Positions 17,636-25,792 of a stretch of 64,000 nucleotides of DNA are shown piece after piece. A program made the translations under genes and the position numbers. The notes under the pieces were generated by a model that saw only the letters and a list, made by a program, of their open reading frames with translations, was not told where the DNA came from and did no database searches. How positions within the stretch are numbered: position 1 is the first letter of the stretch; each line of letters begins with the position of its first letter. The stretch lies in contig CAVUCH010000013.1 in the NCBI GenBank assembly GCA_963739995.1, positions 62,001 through 126,000 of the forward strand. Direction: 5' to 3'. Source of the stretch: CAVUCH01 sp963739995 (GTDB taxonomy: Bacteria > Acidobacteriota > Vicinamibacteria > Vicinamibacterales > JAENWD01).

Positions 17636-18119
17636 AGATGCTCCCTCCGCCCTTCCTCTTCAACAACCGCTGCGCTCGCCTCGCGTGAGCCTCCTCGCAT
17701 TGCTGGCGCTCGGCTTCCGTCTCGATGAGGAGCGGCGGCACCGGCAGACGGGTACCGGAACCGTCCACCGACACGAACGTCAGGAACGCGTGGCTCGTGA
17801 GCTGGCGCACGCCTGTGAGCGTCTCCTCCGACAGCACGTCCACTTCGACTTCGAGCGAGGTGCCGAAGGTGCACGTGACGCGGGAGCGGAGGATGATGAG
17901 ATCGCCCACCTTGATGGGGTGCAGGAACTGCAGGCCGTCGACGGCGGCGGTGACGACCCGCGTGCGCGTGTGGCGCAACGCGGCGATCGCCCCGGCTATG
18001 TCGACGAGATGCATTACCGTGCCGCCCAGGATGAACCCCAGCGGATTGGCGTCGTTCGGCAGGACGACCTGCACCATCTCGCTGACCGAGTCGGAGGCTG
18101 GCTTCGGGGCGGAAGGCAT
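17634..18119 (-). CDS. Acyl-CoA thioesterase, hotdog fold
   Basis: 161 residues. The acyl-CoA hydrolase (YciA/Acot) motif is NDANPLGFILGGTVMHLVDIAGAIAALRH, with the catalytic Asp in the DIAG segment. The following strands are LQFLHPIKVGDLIILRSRVT and EVEVDVLSEE. It hydrolyses acyl-CoA to free acid and CoA in the cytosol, probably as a hotdog dimer or hexamer. ATG 18119 is chosen over upstream in-frame starts; AAGGGCGAG precedes it. The basic C-terminal tail (RRAQRLLKRKGGGSI) ends exactly at the heptad array. Confidence 0.85.
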   Translation of the reverse strand: MPSAPKPASDSVSEMVQVVLPNDANPLGFILGGTVMHLVDIAGAIAALRHTRTRVVTAAVDGLQFLHPIKVGDLIILRSRVTCTFGTSLEVEVDVLSEETLTGVRQLTSHAFLTFVSVDGSGTRLPVPPLLIETEAERQQCEEAHARRAQRLLKRKGGGSI

Positions 18120-18307
18120 GGATTCGACTCGCCCTTCGCTGCAGATGAGTGAGCCGGTGCGGCACACGCGCATGTGGCCGGGCGCGAGGAGCCACACGCG
18201 GCTTCAGCCCTGTCTCAGTGCGCCCGGGGCCGTGCAACCCAACGTGGTCCGGCTTCGCCGGACTCGCCTCACGACGACGGGAGCAACACGACGGGAGCGC
18301 TGCCGGG

Positions 18308-18568
18308 CTACTTCTGATAGAACGCCGAATTGGTGGTCACGTAATCCTTCCACTTGTCCGGGACTTCGTCGAGCGCGAAAATCGCCTCAACCGGGCAGGC
18401 GGGAACGCACGCGCCACAATCAATGCACTCGTCGGGATGGATGAACAACTGCTCGGCCGTCGAGAATTCGGGCTCGTCCTTGCGCGGGTGAATGCAGTCG
18501 ACCGGGCAGACATCCACGCAGGCGGTATCCTTGGTGCCGATGCAGGGCTCCGTAATGATGTAGGCCAT
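18308..18568 (-). CDS. Ferredoxin with two Fe-S cluster motifs
   Basis: 86 residues, FdxA-like. The first site is CIGTKDTACVDVCPVDCIHP and the second CIDCGACVPACPVEAIF. The wide spacing in the first (CxxxxxxxCxxxCxxxC) is that of seven-iron ferredoxins with one 3Fe-4S or 4Fe-4S and one 4Fe-4S cluster. The C terminus (LDEVPDKWKDYVTTNSAFY) is the usual FdxA extension. It carries electrons for reductive or oxygenase chemistry; partners could include the BoxA/B or desaturase systems in this window, but that is speculative. AGGAGG precedes the start. It lies 22 nt downstream of the IclR gene. Confidence 0.92.
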   Translation of the reverse strand: MAYIITEPCIGTKDTACVDVCPVDCIHPRKDEPEFSTAEQLFIHPDECIDCGACVPACPVEAIFALDEVPDKWKDYVTTNSAFYQK

Positions 18569-18590
18569 CTATCCTCCTGGAACGACCGCG

Positions 18591-19328
18591 TCAGGCGGTC
18601 ACGCTCATGAACGCGGCCGGTAGATGCCCGAGCCGCAGTGAAATCTGCCGGGCCAGCTCCCGGCACACCCGCTGGAAATCCGTATCGAGCCCCGCGTCAT
18701 CGCTCTGATGAGCGAAGAGGCCCACCCGCGCCACCTCGCGTCCGGTGTAGTCGTGTACCGGCGCACACGTGCAGCACAGGCGCTGCGGACCGCCGGGTTC
18801 GCCCGAACCCAAACGTTCGACACGGCCTGGCGGTTGCCCGGGTCCGGAGTCACCCGCAAGTCTCAGACAACTCAGGCGGCGCGTCGCCTGGCCGGGAGCG
18901 AAATACAAGGCGCAATGCGCCGGCATTTCGCGGCCGAACACGGTGCGCATGGCGACCTCGTCCGCACCGGCGGCCCAGATGTACGTGACCTCGTCGCGCG
19001 CAGGCACCGCAAGGAACGTGCGCGATCGCGACCGCATGACGTGTTCGCGCAGCACCGGGTAGGCGTGCAGACGGAGCTCGGAGCCACCCAGCAGCTGGAA
19101 GCTGAGGTCGAGCATCTTCAGCGTGAGCCCATAGCGCTGCGTCTCTTCGTCTTGCCGCACGTAGCCGCGCCGCTTCAGAACGGCCAGCGTGCGGTGCAGG
19201 GACGGGGCGGGCTGTCCGACGACGCGGGCGAGCTCCGACAGCGCGACGCCGCGCGGTGAACGGCTCAGTGCCTCGCACACAGCGAGCGCCTTGTCGATCG
19301 CCGTCGGGTGGTGGTCGCCTCGCAGCAT
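18591..19328 (-). CDS. IclR-family transcriptional regulator
   Basis: 245 residues. The N-terminal winged helix-turn-helix is AIDKALAVCEALSRSPRGVALSELARVVGQPAPSLHRTLAVLKRRGYV, followed by an effector-binding domain. The middle (about residues 140-185, SCLRLAGDSGPGQPPGRVERLGS...) does not read like the family and is shorter than usual, before APVHDYTGREVARVGLF returns to consensus. A compensating pair of small indels is possible. Start ATG 19328 lies 6 nt after a CATAGT box and is overlapped by an inverted repeat. It probably controls itself and the ferredoxin gene downstream. Confidence 0.82.
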   Translation of the reverse strand: MLRGDHHPTAIDKALAVCEALSRSPRGVALSELARVVGQPAPSLHRTLAVLKRRGYVRQDEETQRYGLTLKMLDLSFQLLGGSELRLHAYPVLREHVMRSRSRTFLAVPARDEVTYIWAAGADEVAMRTVFGREMPAHCALYFAPGQATRRLSCLRLAGDSGPGQPPGRVERLGSGEPGGPQRLCCTCAPVHDYTGREVARVGLFAHQSDDAGLDTDFQRVCRELARQISLRLGHLPAAFMSVTA

Positions 19329-19330
19329 CA

Positions 19331-19345
19331 TTCCACTATGCGGAA
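19331..19345. promoter_or_regulatory. IclR-type operator candidate
   Basis: TTCCACTATGCGGAA is an imperfect inverted repeat (TTCC-C-AT-G-GGAA) that touches the start of the IclR gene and covers its -10-like CATAGT. IclR-family operators are commonly TTCCGC-N3-GCGGAA-like palindromes, so autorepression is plausible. Confidence 0.45.
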
Positions 19346-19467
19346 CGTCGTTCAGCAATTGAGCCTAGTGCGCCGGTCGGGCGGTGTCAAGGTTCCGGCA
19401 GGTCGGGTTTTCGGTTCTCCGGTCGGACTCGGCTTGTCGACCGAAACCTGCCACGAGAAAATGGGCC

Positions 19468-19959
19468 GTGCATCTCCCGGGAGCCGGAGCCGTCGGTGCA
19501 GTCGTCTTGACCGGAGTGCTGGCACTCGCTCCGGGCGACACCGGTGGCCAGGCGCACACCATCGTTACGCTCCCGGCGGAGATCGGGCCGATGGACGACG
19601 GGCTGCGGTTGGCGTTCACACCCGCAACCTTTCCGGCCGGCTCCTTTGCCGTGCATCGCAGCTCTGAGCCGATTGGCAGGCTGGCCGCCCGCCTCCGGGC
19701 GCTCGATCCGACCGCTGCCCCGGGTGCCTGGGAGGTCGAGCGCGCCGGGGTGTTCGACGCGTTCGGAGGTGAAGGCCCTTACGACAAGGCGCGTCTGGCA
19801 CGCCTGTTCGGGGGCTCGTTACCATCGGTGGCGCGCGGCACGCTCGTCACCAGCGCCGGGAGGCGTGCCTTCACGTTGATTTCACCCTTCCCCGACGCAT
19901 CGCTTTCGTCGTTGCGGCCGGGGACAATGGTGATCGTGACCAGGCTGCCGGTCCCATGA
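19468..19959 (+). CDS. Small exported protein of unknown function
   Basis: 163 residues if translation starts at GTG 19468; the open frame extends upstream to 19384 without a better start. The N terminus (HLPGAGAVGAVVLTGVLALAPG) looks like a signal peptide. The mature part is Ala/Arg/Leu-rich with two repeated hydrophobic cores and ends SSLRPGTMVIVTRLPVP. No family is recognised. GAAAAT lies 5 nt before the GTG. It is divergent from the IclR gene. Confidence 0.45.
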   Translation: MHLPGAGAVGAVVLTGVLALAPGDTGGQAHTIVTLPAEIGPMDDGLRLAFTPATFPAGSFAVHRSSEPIGRLAARLRALDPTAAPGAWEVERAGVFDAFGGEGPYDKARLARLFGGSLPSVARGTLVTSAGRRAFTLISPFPDASLSSLRPGTMVIVTRLPVP

Positions 19960-19966
19960 GGACCCG

Positions 19967-20317
19967 TCAGACGATCTTCATGCGACCCGCAAAACCGTCG
20001 TCGTATCCATGGTAGTGGGACACCGTGGGTTCGGGGTGCTTCCAGCAGTAGTAGCCGTTGCCCGCATCGAAGTCGACGAGCCACAGCCCCTTGGCTTCCG
20101 CGCCGAGGTGCTGCACCGCCTCAGCCCAGGCCGTCACGATCAGCGTGATTGAGTCGTGCAGCCGCGAATGCTCGGGAGCGTTCTCGTCGACCCGTTCGAG
20201 CTGCTGCATGATGGGATCGAGTTCGCGGGCGGCCGCCGCCGTCAACTCCTGTATCTGCGGCAGCATCGCGCGCGCATCGTCCAGCGTGAACACGCGCGCG
20301 CCGGGGGCGGGTGACAT
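19967..20317 (-). CDS. DUF2203 protein
   Basis: 116 residues. It begins FTLDDARAMLPQIQELTAAAARELD and ends with GNGYYCWKHPEPTVSHYHGYDDGFAGRMKI, which is the DUF2203 signature (YYCW near W/Y-HGYDEGFAGR). The protein is mostly helical, cytosolic and of unknown function. ATG 20317 follows a perfect TATAAT (minus strand) by 6 nt, again a leaderless arrangement. It converges with the small exported gene and diverges from the porin gene. Confidence 0.85.
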   Translation of the reverse strand: MSPAPGARVFTLDDARAMLPQIQELTAAAARELDPIMQQLERVDENAPEHSRLHDSITLIVTAWAEAVQHLGAEAKGLWLVDFDAGNGYYCWKHPEPTVSHYHGYDDGFAGRMKIV

Positions 20318-20323
20318 CGGCGC

Positions 20324-20331
20324 ATTATAAT
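20324..20331. promoter_or_regulatory. Palindromic ATTATAAT: back-to-back -10 boxes
   Basis: ATTATAAT reads the same on both strands, so it gives TATAAT for each of two divergent genes. On the minus strand the box ends 6 nt from the DUF2203 ATG (leaderless). On the plus strand it is 21 nt from ATG 20353 of the porin gene. Confidence 0.5.
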
Positions 20332-20352
20332 CACAGGGTCTTCTTCTCCCGC

Positions 20353-21621
20353 ATGCACATGGCGAGCTTCACGACGGCGGCGCGCCCTCTGCTCCGCCGC
20401 GTGGCGTGGGCGCTGCTGCCGCTGGCTTTCGCGCTCGGCGCGCCTGCGAGCGCACAGGACTGGCCCGATCGTCCCGTGACCGTCGCCAACGGCCGGGTGA
20501 CGGTTGGTGGAGACGTCACCCTGACCGCCGGCACAAACGACCCCGGGTACTTCAACTTCACCGACTACGGCCGCAGCGCGCTGAGGCTCGTGCGGTTCGA
20601 TGCCGTGGCCTCGCTCCGGCTGAACGCGCACGTGTCGTGTCTCACCGAGCTGCGAGCCGAGGGAGACTCGAGGGAGGGGCACTGGACAGCGGGTGCGTAC
20701 GCCGCCTACGTGCGGGTGAAGCCATGGACGGCCCACTCGTTCGAGGTGCAGGCGGGGCGGCTCCCAACTGCCTTCGGGGGCTTCAGCAGGCGCTCGTACG
20801 GCAGCGAGAATCTGCTGATCGGCTATCCGCTCGCCTACCAGTACCTCACGTCCCTGCGTGCCGACGCCATCCCCCGGACGGCCGACGATCTCGTTGCGAT
20901 GCGCGGGCGCGGGTGGTACGCGCATTATCCCATCGGCGCGGACTACTGGGATCGCGGCGTGCCCGCCATGAGCGTGTTCAGGTACGACACGGGCGTGCTC
21001 GCGAAGATCGGACTGCCGGCGGCCCGCACCGAAATCGCCGCGAGCCTCACCGCCGGAACGCTGTCCAACCCCGGACTGGGCGATGGTAACGGCGCGCCGC
21101 AGATCGCCGTGCGTGTCGCGGCGCGTCCGTGGCCCGGCCTGCAGGTCGGCGCGTCGGCTGCGAGCGGTGCGTTCGTCGAAGGGAGCGTGCGCGACGTGCT
21201 GCCAGGGAATGCGGCCGAGCGGCAGTACCGGCAGCGCGCATTCGGCGCCGACGCCGAGTTGTCGCGCGGGTACTGGCTCGTGCGCACGGAGCTCGTCTCC
21301 ACCGACTGGCGCCTCCCGGCGCTCGGCAGGCCGGCCCTGATCCACCCGCTGCAGGCCACGTCATGGCTGGTCGAAGGCCGGTACAAGCTGGCGCCCGGGC
21401 TCCATGCCGCGGCCCGGTACAATCGGATGTTCTTCAACCGGGTGTCGAGCACGCAGGGCCTCATCTCGTGGGATGCCAGTCTCTGGCGGGTGGAAGCGGG
21501 GGGCGGTTACTCCATTCGCCGGAACGTCATGCTCAAGGCCAGCTACCAGTACAACCGCCGCGACGGAGGGCCGGTGGCGGTCGCGCACCTGGCGGCCGCC
21601 CAGGTGCTGCTGTGGTTCTGA
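20353..21621 (+). CDS. Outer-membrane beta-barrel (porin-like) protein
   Basis: 422 residues. A signal peptide (LLRRVAWALLPLAFALGAPASAQ) is followed by alternating strands ending in the C-terminal aromatic pattern of outer-membrane proteins (AAAQVLLWF). It has a porin-like N terminus (RVTVGGDVTLTAGTNDPGYFNFTDYG) and typical strand segments such as EVQAGRLPTAFGGFSRRSYG. No Cys-rich or plug domain is present. It overlaps the cupredoxin gene by 10 nt and heads a run of porin, cupredoxin, sensor kinase and response regulator. It might deliver the metal or redox ligand to that system. Confidence 0.7.
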   Translation: MHMASFTTAARPLLRRVAWALLPLAFALGAPASAQDWPDRPVTVANGRVTVGGDVTLTAGTNDPGYFNFTDYGRSALRLVRFDAVASLRLNAHVSCLTELRAEGDSREGHWTAGAYAAYVRVKPWTAHSFEVQAGRLPTAFGGFSRRSYGSENLLIGYPLAYQYLTSLRADAIPRTADDLVAMRGRGWYAHYPIGADYWDRGVPAMSVFRYDTGVLAKIGLPAARTEIAASLTAGTLSNPGLGDGNGAPQIAVRVAARPWPGLQVGASAASGAFVEGSVRDVLPGNAAERQYRQRAFGADAELSRGYWLVRTELVSTDWRLPALGRPALIHPLQATSWLVEGRYKLAPGLHAAARYNRMFFNRVSSTQGLISWDASLWRVEAGGGYSIRRNVMLKASYQYNRRDGGPVAVAHLAAAQVLLWF

Positions 21622-22289
21622 TCCGTGCGGGCGTCACTCTCGCCCTGGTGGCTGTGGCGGCCGTGCGCCTTCCCGCCACCTCGCAACGGGAACCGCTTGC
21701 CGTGGTCCGCGGGCGCGTGGAGTTTGCGCGAACCGTGCCTGCCCCGGAACCCCGTCCATCCGCCGTGGAACCTGGTGGCCCGGTCGAACCCGACCTGCTG
21801 AACCGGCGCCGCGCAGTCGTCTACTTCGAAGCCGCACCGCGAGGCGCGTTCGAGGATCGTGAGAGCGCGCGCGTGTCGCTCGACCAGCGCCGGGAGACGT
21901 TCGTCCCGCACCTGCTGGCCATCACGGCCGGCACGACGGTGGACTTCCCGAACCACGATCGCACCTACCACAACGTTTTCTCGCTCTCGAAGGCCAAGCG
22001 CTTCGATCTGGGCCGATACGCGGCGGGCACATCCAAGTCGGTGCGCTTCGACCGGCCCGGCATCGTGCGCGTCTTCTGCGACATCCACTCGCACATGAAC
22101 GCATCCATCCTGGTCTTCGGCCACCGGTTCTTCGCTGTCACCGACGAGCAGGGACGATACGAGATCGACCGGGTGCCACCGGGTCACTACACGCTCTCGG
22201 CGTGGTTCGAGGGTGCGGTGCGGGAACAGCGCTCCCTCGCCGTAACCGCCGACACGCGCGCGATCGATCTGGACTTCACGGTCCGATGA
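21612..22289 (+). CDS. Exported cupredoxin with carboxypeptidase-regulatory-like tail
   Basis: 225 residues starting at GTG 21612 inside the end of the porin gene. A signal peptide (RAGVTLALVAVAAVRLPATS) is followed by a cupredoxin core. Type-1 copper ligands are visible: His in DRTYHNVFS, then Cys, His and Met in VFCDIHSHMNASILVF. The C-terminal 60 residues (TDEQGRYEIDRVPPGHYTLSAWFEG) form a CarboxypepD-regulatory-like beta domain. The protein is periplasmic and probably binds Cu or transfers electrons. Its stop overlaps the histidine kinase start (ATGA), so it is a natural candidate for a sensory partner. Confidence 0.8.
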   Translation: MVLIRAGVTLALVAVAAVRLPATSQREPLAVVRGRVEFARTVPAPEPRPSAVEPGGPVEPDLLNRRRAVVYFEAAPRGAFEDRESARVSLDQRRETFVPHLLAITAGTTVDFPNHDRTYHNVFSLSKAKRFDLGRYAAGTSKSVRFDRPGIVRVFCDIHSHMNASILVFGHRFFAVTDEQGRYEIDRVPPGHYTLSAWFEGAVREQRSLAVTADTRAIDLDFTVR

Positions 22290-24043
22290 TGCTGCTCTCC
22301 TCGCTGACGAACCGCATCTTCCTGGCCAGCGCGCTGCTCGCGCTCGTGGCGATCGGCCTGGCGATGTACCTCGTGAGTGCGCGGGTAACGCGGGAGGCCG
22401 AAGCGGAGCTCGAGCGGGGGTTGATCCAGTCTGGCGCCCTTGTCGAGGAGCACCGGCGCGCGCTGTCGCACGACTTCCTGCTGCTCGCACGACTCGTCGC
22501 CGACCTCCCGAAGTTCAAGGCCGCCGTCGAGACGCAGGATGCGCCGACCGTCCGCCCGATCGCGGAGGACTACCGCCGGCAGCTCGATGCCGACTTCCTG
22601 CTCGTCACCGACAGGCACGGGGCACGGCTCTACGGCGACTATGACGCCGGAGCGGCTGGCCAACTGCCCGCGGTCACCGAGGCGCTGCAGGGCCATGAAG
22701 CGGCGGCGTTCTGGCCGCACCACAACGGCATCCTCGAAGTTGTGACGGTCCCGATCGCTGTCGGGCGGGAAGTGCCGGAGGTCCTGGGCACGCTCAGTGC
22801 GGGGTTTCTGCTCGACGACCGCCGCGCCGAGCAGTTCAAGCGGGCGACGGCGAGCGAGATCGCGTTTGCCGCGGGCGGGCGCATCCGGGGCGCGACGCTG
22901 CCGGCAGCCGCACGCGACGCTCTAGCGCAGCATGCGCGCCAGGCCGGCATCTCGCGGGTGCTGCTCGGCAACGAGGAGTTCATGATGACCGCCGTGCCCC
23001 TGTCGCTGCCGCCAGGCGCCGGGCCCCGCAGTGCGGAACCGCTGGCACTGGTGCTGCGGTCGCGCGCGGGCCAGCTGCGCTCCCTGCGCACGATTCGCAC
23101 GACGCTGCTCGCCACCGCGGCGCTCGCCGTGTTCTTCGCCACCATCCTCAGCTACGCGGTCGCGCGATCGGTCACCCGGCCCCTCGGCACCATCACGGCC
23201 GCCATGCGGGAAATGGCCGCGACGGGCGACCTCACCCGGCAGATTGCGCTGCGCGGGCCCGGCTGGTGGCAGGACGAGGACGCCCTGCTGCTCGCGTCCA
23301 CGTTCAACACGCTCATCGATTCGATTGCCCGCTTTCAGCGCGAGACCGCGCAGCGGGAGCGCCTCCTCTCCCTCGGGCGTCTCTCGACAGTCGTCGCACA
23401 CGAGGTGCGGAACCCCTTGATGATCATCAAGGCGGCGCTGCGCTCACTGGGTCCCGACACGCCGGGCCCCGAGCTGCGCGAAGCGGCTGCCGATATCAAC
23501 CAGCAGGTGGACCGTCTGAACCGCATCGTCCATGACGTGCTCGATTTCGCGCGGCCGCTCCAGTTCGACCTGGCACCCGCCGATTTAGGGGAGATCTGCC
23601 GCGCGGCCGCCGCAGCGGTTTCGGCCGGAGATTCGACCGGCGCGATGATCGCGGTTCATGCCGACCGCCTCTCGATGGTCACCGATGCCGAACGCCTCCG
23701 AGCGGCGCTCGTGAATGTGCTCGCCAACGCCGTCGAAGCGGTGCGCTCCCGCCCGCCGGCGCCGGCGACTCCGGCAGCGGGCGGCGACGTCGTCGTGACG
23801 GCCACGGCAACAGCAGCCGGCGGGGCAACGATTACCGTGCGCGATCGCGGCGCGGGCGTGGACCCCGAGCACGCGCGGCAGATGTTCGACCCCTACTTCA
23901 CGACCCGCCGCACCGGCACGGGCCTCGGGCTGCCGATCACGCGTAACATCGTGGAGGGGTTGGGCGGCACTATCACCGTACGGCGCGAGAACCCGGGGAC
24001 GACGGTCGAGATTACGTTGCCGGCGGCTCCCGCCGCGATCTGA
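22286..24043 (+). CDS. Membrane sensor histidine kinase
   Basis: 585 residues. Transmembrane helix 1 is at about 8-30, followed by a periplasmic sensor domain of about 240 residues (double-Cache-like, no recognised ligand motif). Helix 2 is at about 272-293 (LLATAALAVFFATILSYAVA), then a HAMP linker (RSVTRPLGTITAAMREMAATGDL). The phospho-acceptor is His372 in VVAHEVRNPL. The ATPase lobe has NVLANAVEAV (N box), DRGAGVDPEHARQMFDPYFTT (G1/F) and TGTGLGLPIT (G2). It is coupled by ATGA to the cupredoxin gene and should phosphorylate the response regulator 140 nt downstream. Confidence 0.92.
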   Translation: MMLLSSLTNRIFLASALLALVAIGLAMYLVSARVTREAEAELERGLIQSGALVEEHRRALSHDFLLLARLVADLPKFKAAVETQDAPTVRPIAEDYRRQLDADFLLVTDRHGARLYGDYDAGAAGQLPAVTEALQGHEAAAFWPHHNGILEVVTVPIAVGREVPEVLGTLSAGFLLDDRRAEQFKRATASEIAFAAGGRIRGATLPAAARDALAQHARQAGISRVLLGNEEFMMTAVPLSLPPGAGPRSAEPLALVLRSRAGQLRSLRTIRTTLLATAALAVFFATILSYAVARSVTRPLGTITAAMREMAATGDLTRQIALRGPGWWQDEDALLLASTFNTLIDSIARFQRETAQRERLLSLGRLSTVVAHEVRNPLMIIKAALRSLGPDTPGPELREAAADINQQVDRLNRIVHDVLDFARPLQFDLAPADLGEICRAAAAAVSAGDSTGAMIAVHADRLSMVTDAERLRAALVNVLANAVEAVRSRPPAPATPAAGGDVVVTATATAAGGATITVRDRGAGVDPEHARQMFDPYFTTRRTGTGLGLPITRNIVEGLGGTITVRRENPGTTVEITLPAAPAAI

Positions 24044-24057
24044 CGCTTGGCGGCGGG

Positions 24058-24166
24058 AATGCAAAATGGAGAATGAAGAATGCAAAATGAATAAGGGCTC
24101 AAAGTGATTGGACGCGTTTTGTCGTGCATTTTTCATTGTGCATTCTTCATTTTGCATTCTTCATTC
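24058..24166. repeat. Inverted pair of heptad arrays between kinase and regulator genes
   Basis: Left arm: AATGCAA, AATGGAG, AATGAAG, AATGCAA, AATGAAT (24058-24092). Right arm: TGCATTT, TTCATTG, TGCATTC, TTCATTT, TGCATTC, TTCATTC (24125-24166). The right arm is largely the reverse complement of the left, so the 109-bp element can fold into a long hairpin with a 32-nt loop. It ends 17 nt before the response regulator start. Confidence 0.9.
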
Positions 24167-24183
24167 TGAGCCTGTCGTCACCT

Positions 24184-25548
24184 ATGGCTACTCCGGGCGC
24201 GATTCTGCTCGTCGACGACGAAGACAAGATCCTGAAGACGCTCGGACGCGCGCTCCGCGCGGACGGCCATCGGGTGGCTGAGGCCGCGAGCGGACAGGCG
24301 GCGCGGGAGCTGCTGGCGGCGCAGGACTTCGATCTCGTCATCCTCGACAACCTGATGCCGGACGTCTCGGGCCTGGATCTGATCCGCGAAATCGTCGGCG
24401 CCGCGCCGGAGAGTGAACGGCCGCAGATCGTGATGATGACGGCGCACGCGACGATCGAGCGGGCGATTGAGGCCATGAAGCTCGGCGCACTCGACTTCCT
24501 GCAGAAGCCATTCGAGATCGACGAATTGCTCGTGGTCGCCAGCCGCGCAGTGGAGCATCAGCGGCTTCGGACGCAGCACCGCTACCTGATCAACGAGCTC
24601 GACGAAGCGTTCGATCACTATGGAATCGTCGGCCGAAGCAAGGCGATGCAGGCGGTGATCGAGCGGGCGGAGCTGGTCGCCGAGACGAGGAGCACCGTCC
24701 TGATCACAGGTGAGACCGGCACGGGGAAGGAGCTGGTCGCCCGCGCCATCCACGATCGCAGCGCGCAGCGGGCCATGCCGCTGATCCGCGTGAACTGCGC
24801 GGCGATCCCTGACACGCTGCTCGAGTCAGAGCTCTTCGGGCACGTGCGCGGCGCATTCACCGGTGCGGTCGCGAACAAGAAGGGACGCTTCGCCCTGGCA
24901 CACGGCGGGACGATTTTGCTCGACGAGATTGCCACGCTCGGCGCCCCCTTGCAGGCCAAGCTGCTGCGGGTGCTCCAGGAGCGGGAGTTCGAGCCGCTCG
25001 GGTCGGAGCGCACCGAGCGTGTGGACGTGCGCGTGATCGCCGCCACCAACCGCGACATCCGGCAACTCGTGGCCGACGGCAAGTTCCAGGAGGACCTGTT
25101 CTACCGGCTCAACGTGATCCCCATCGAGATCCCGCCGCTGCGCGAGCGTCGCGAAGACATCCCCGTGCTCGTCGAGCATTTCCTCGGGAAGCACGCGCAG
25201 CGCACCGGCAAACGGATCGAGCGCGTGGAGGAGGGCGTGGCCGCGGCCATGCAGCAGTACGACTGGCCGGGCAACGTGCGCGAGCTCGAAAATACGGTGG
25301 AGCGGGCTGTCGTGCTGTCGCGGGACGGCATCATCTCGGTCCGGAACATCGCGATGATCGCCCCGCACACGGTACCGGCCGCCGCGCTGCCCTCGCTGGG
25401 TCTGCGCCAGAACATCGAGTGGGCCGAGCGCGAGACGATTCGCCGTGCGCTGGACCAGGCCGGCGGCGTCAAGAAGGACGCGGCCGAGATCATGGGGATC
25501 AGCCAGCGGGCACTCAGCTACTACCTTCGAAAGTACCGCATTGACTGA
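24184..25548 (+). CDS. NtrC-family sigma-54-dependent response regulator
   Basis: 454 residues. The receiver domain has acidic pocket DDED (11-14), phospho-acceptor Asp55 in VILDNLMP and Lys108 in LQKPF. The AAA+ domain has Walker A GETGTGKE (176-183), the sigma-54 contact loop GAFTGA (223-228) and Walker B GGTILLDEI. The Fis-type HTH at the C terminus reads GVKKDAAEIMGISQRALSYYLRKY. The frame opens at 24124 inside the heptad array, but homology starts at ATG 24184. It is the partner of the upstream kinase. A sigma-54 promoter lies 115 nt downstream of its stop, in front of a cupredoxin gene. Confidence 0.95.
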   Translation: MATPGAILLVDDEDKILKTLGRALRADGHRVAEAASGQAARELLAAQDFDLVILDNLMPDVSGLDLIREIVGAAPESERPQIVMMTAHATIERAIEAMKLGALDFLQKPFEIDELLVVASRAVEHQRLRTQHRYLINELDEAFDHYGIVGRSKAMQAVIERAELVAETRSTVLITGETGTGKELVARAIHDRSAQRAMPLIRVNCAAIPDTLLESELFGHVRGAFTGAVANKKGRFALAHGGTILLDEIATLGAPLQAKLLRVLQEREFEPLGSERTERVDVRVIAATNRDIRQLVADGKFQEDLFYRLNVIPIEIPPLRERREDIPVLVEHFLGKHAQRTGKRIERVEEGVAAAMQQYDWPGNVRELENTVERAVVLSRDGIISVRNIAMIAPHTVPAAALPSLGLRQNIEWAERETIRRALDQAGGVKKDAAEIMGISQRALSYYLRKYRID

Positions 25549-25565
25549 ATGCGCTGCCCCGCGGG

Positions 25566-25599
25566 TTACCTCCCTCGAAACGACTTACATCCGAGGTAA
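25566..25599. promoter_or_regulatory. Inverted repeat, candidate activator site or hairpin
   Basis: TTACCTC (25566-25572) and GAGGTAA (25593-25599) are separated by 20 nt. Relative to the predicted start near 25689 they lie at about -123 to -90, where NtrC-type activators bind. The pair could equally be a weak terminator hairpin for the response regulator gene. Confidence 0.35.
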
Positions 25600-25632
25600 G
25601 CGTGCTCGGCGCATCGTCCGTGCAATCTCTCC

Positions 25633-25647
25633 GGAACGCGCCGTTCC
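25633..25647. promoter_or_regulatory. Dyad GGAACG-CGC-CGTTCC, candidate activator site
   Basis: A perfect 6+6 bp dyad with a 3-bp centre lies 16 bp upstream of the sigma-54 promoter. Its spacing fits one turn of helix between half-sites, but it is close to the promoter for an enhancer site. Confidence 0.35.
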
Positions 25648-25662
25648 TGCGGGCCGTCCTCT

Positions 25663-25677
25663 GGGCACCCCCCTTGC
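25663..25677 (+). promoter_or_regulatory. Sigma-54 promoter of the cupredoxin lipoprotein gene
   Basis: GGGCAC-CCCCC-TTGC matches the -24/-12 consensus TGGCAC-N5-TTGC at every position but the first, with the exact spacing. The GG and GC pairs are both present. Expected transcription start is about 25689. The gene for a sigma-54 activator ends 115 nt upstream. Confidence 0.6.
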
Positions 25678-25687
25678 GTTGTGGACG

Positions 25688-25763
25688 GTGCCGCGGCCCG
25701 CACGCGTCCCACCCAGCAGACCCGTGGGGCAGGGCCCACCCCTGCACGATCGGGCCGCGGCAC
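25688..25763 (+). promoter_or_regulatory. Structured 5' leader: 13-bp perfect stem
   Basis: GTGCCGCGGCCCG (25688-25700) and CGGGCCGCGGCAC (25751-25763) are perfect inverted copies 50 nt apart. An inner hairpin (GCAGGG-CCCAC-CCCTGC) lies between. The stem starts where the sigma-54 transcript is predicted to start and ends 30 nt before the ATG, leaving the GGGAGG ribosome site free. It may be a stability hairpin or a cis-regulatory RNA. Confidence 0.5.
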
Positions 25764-25792
25764 AGTGACCATCGGGTTCCGGGAGGCTATAC

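Noticed and set aside
24058..24166. CRISPR-like or transposon-end repeat
   Set aside because: Units are 7 bp with no spacers, and no cas genes, transposase or target-site duplication are visible.
24124..24183. Hydrophobic N-terminal extension of the response regulator (CILHFAFFILSL)
   Set aside because: It is the heptad array read in frame. Receiver-domain homology starts at ATG 24184.
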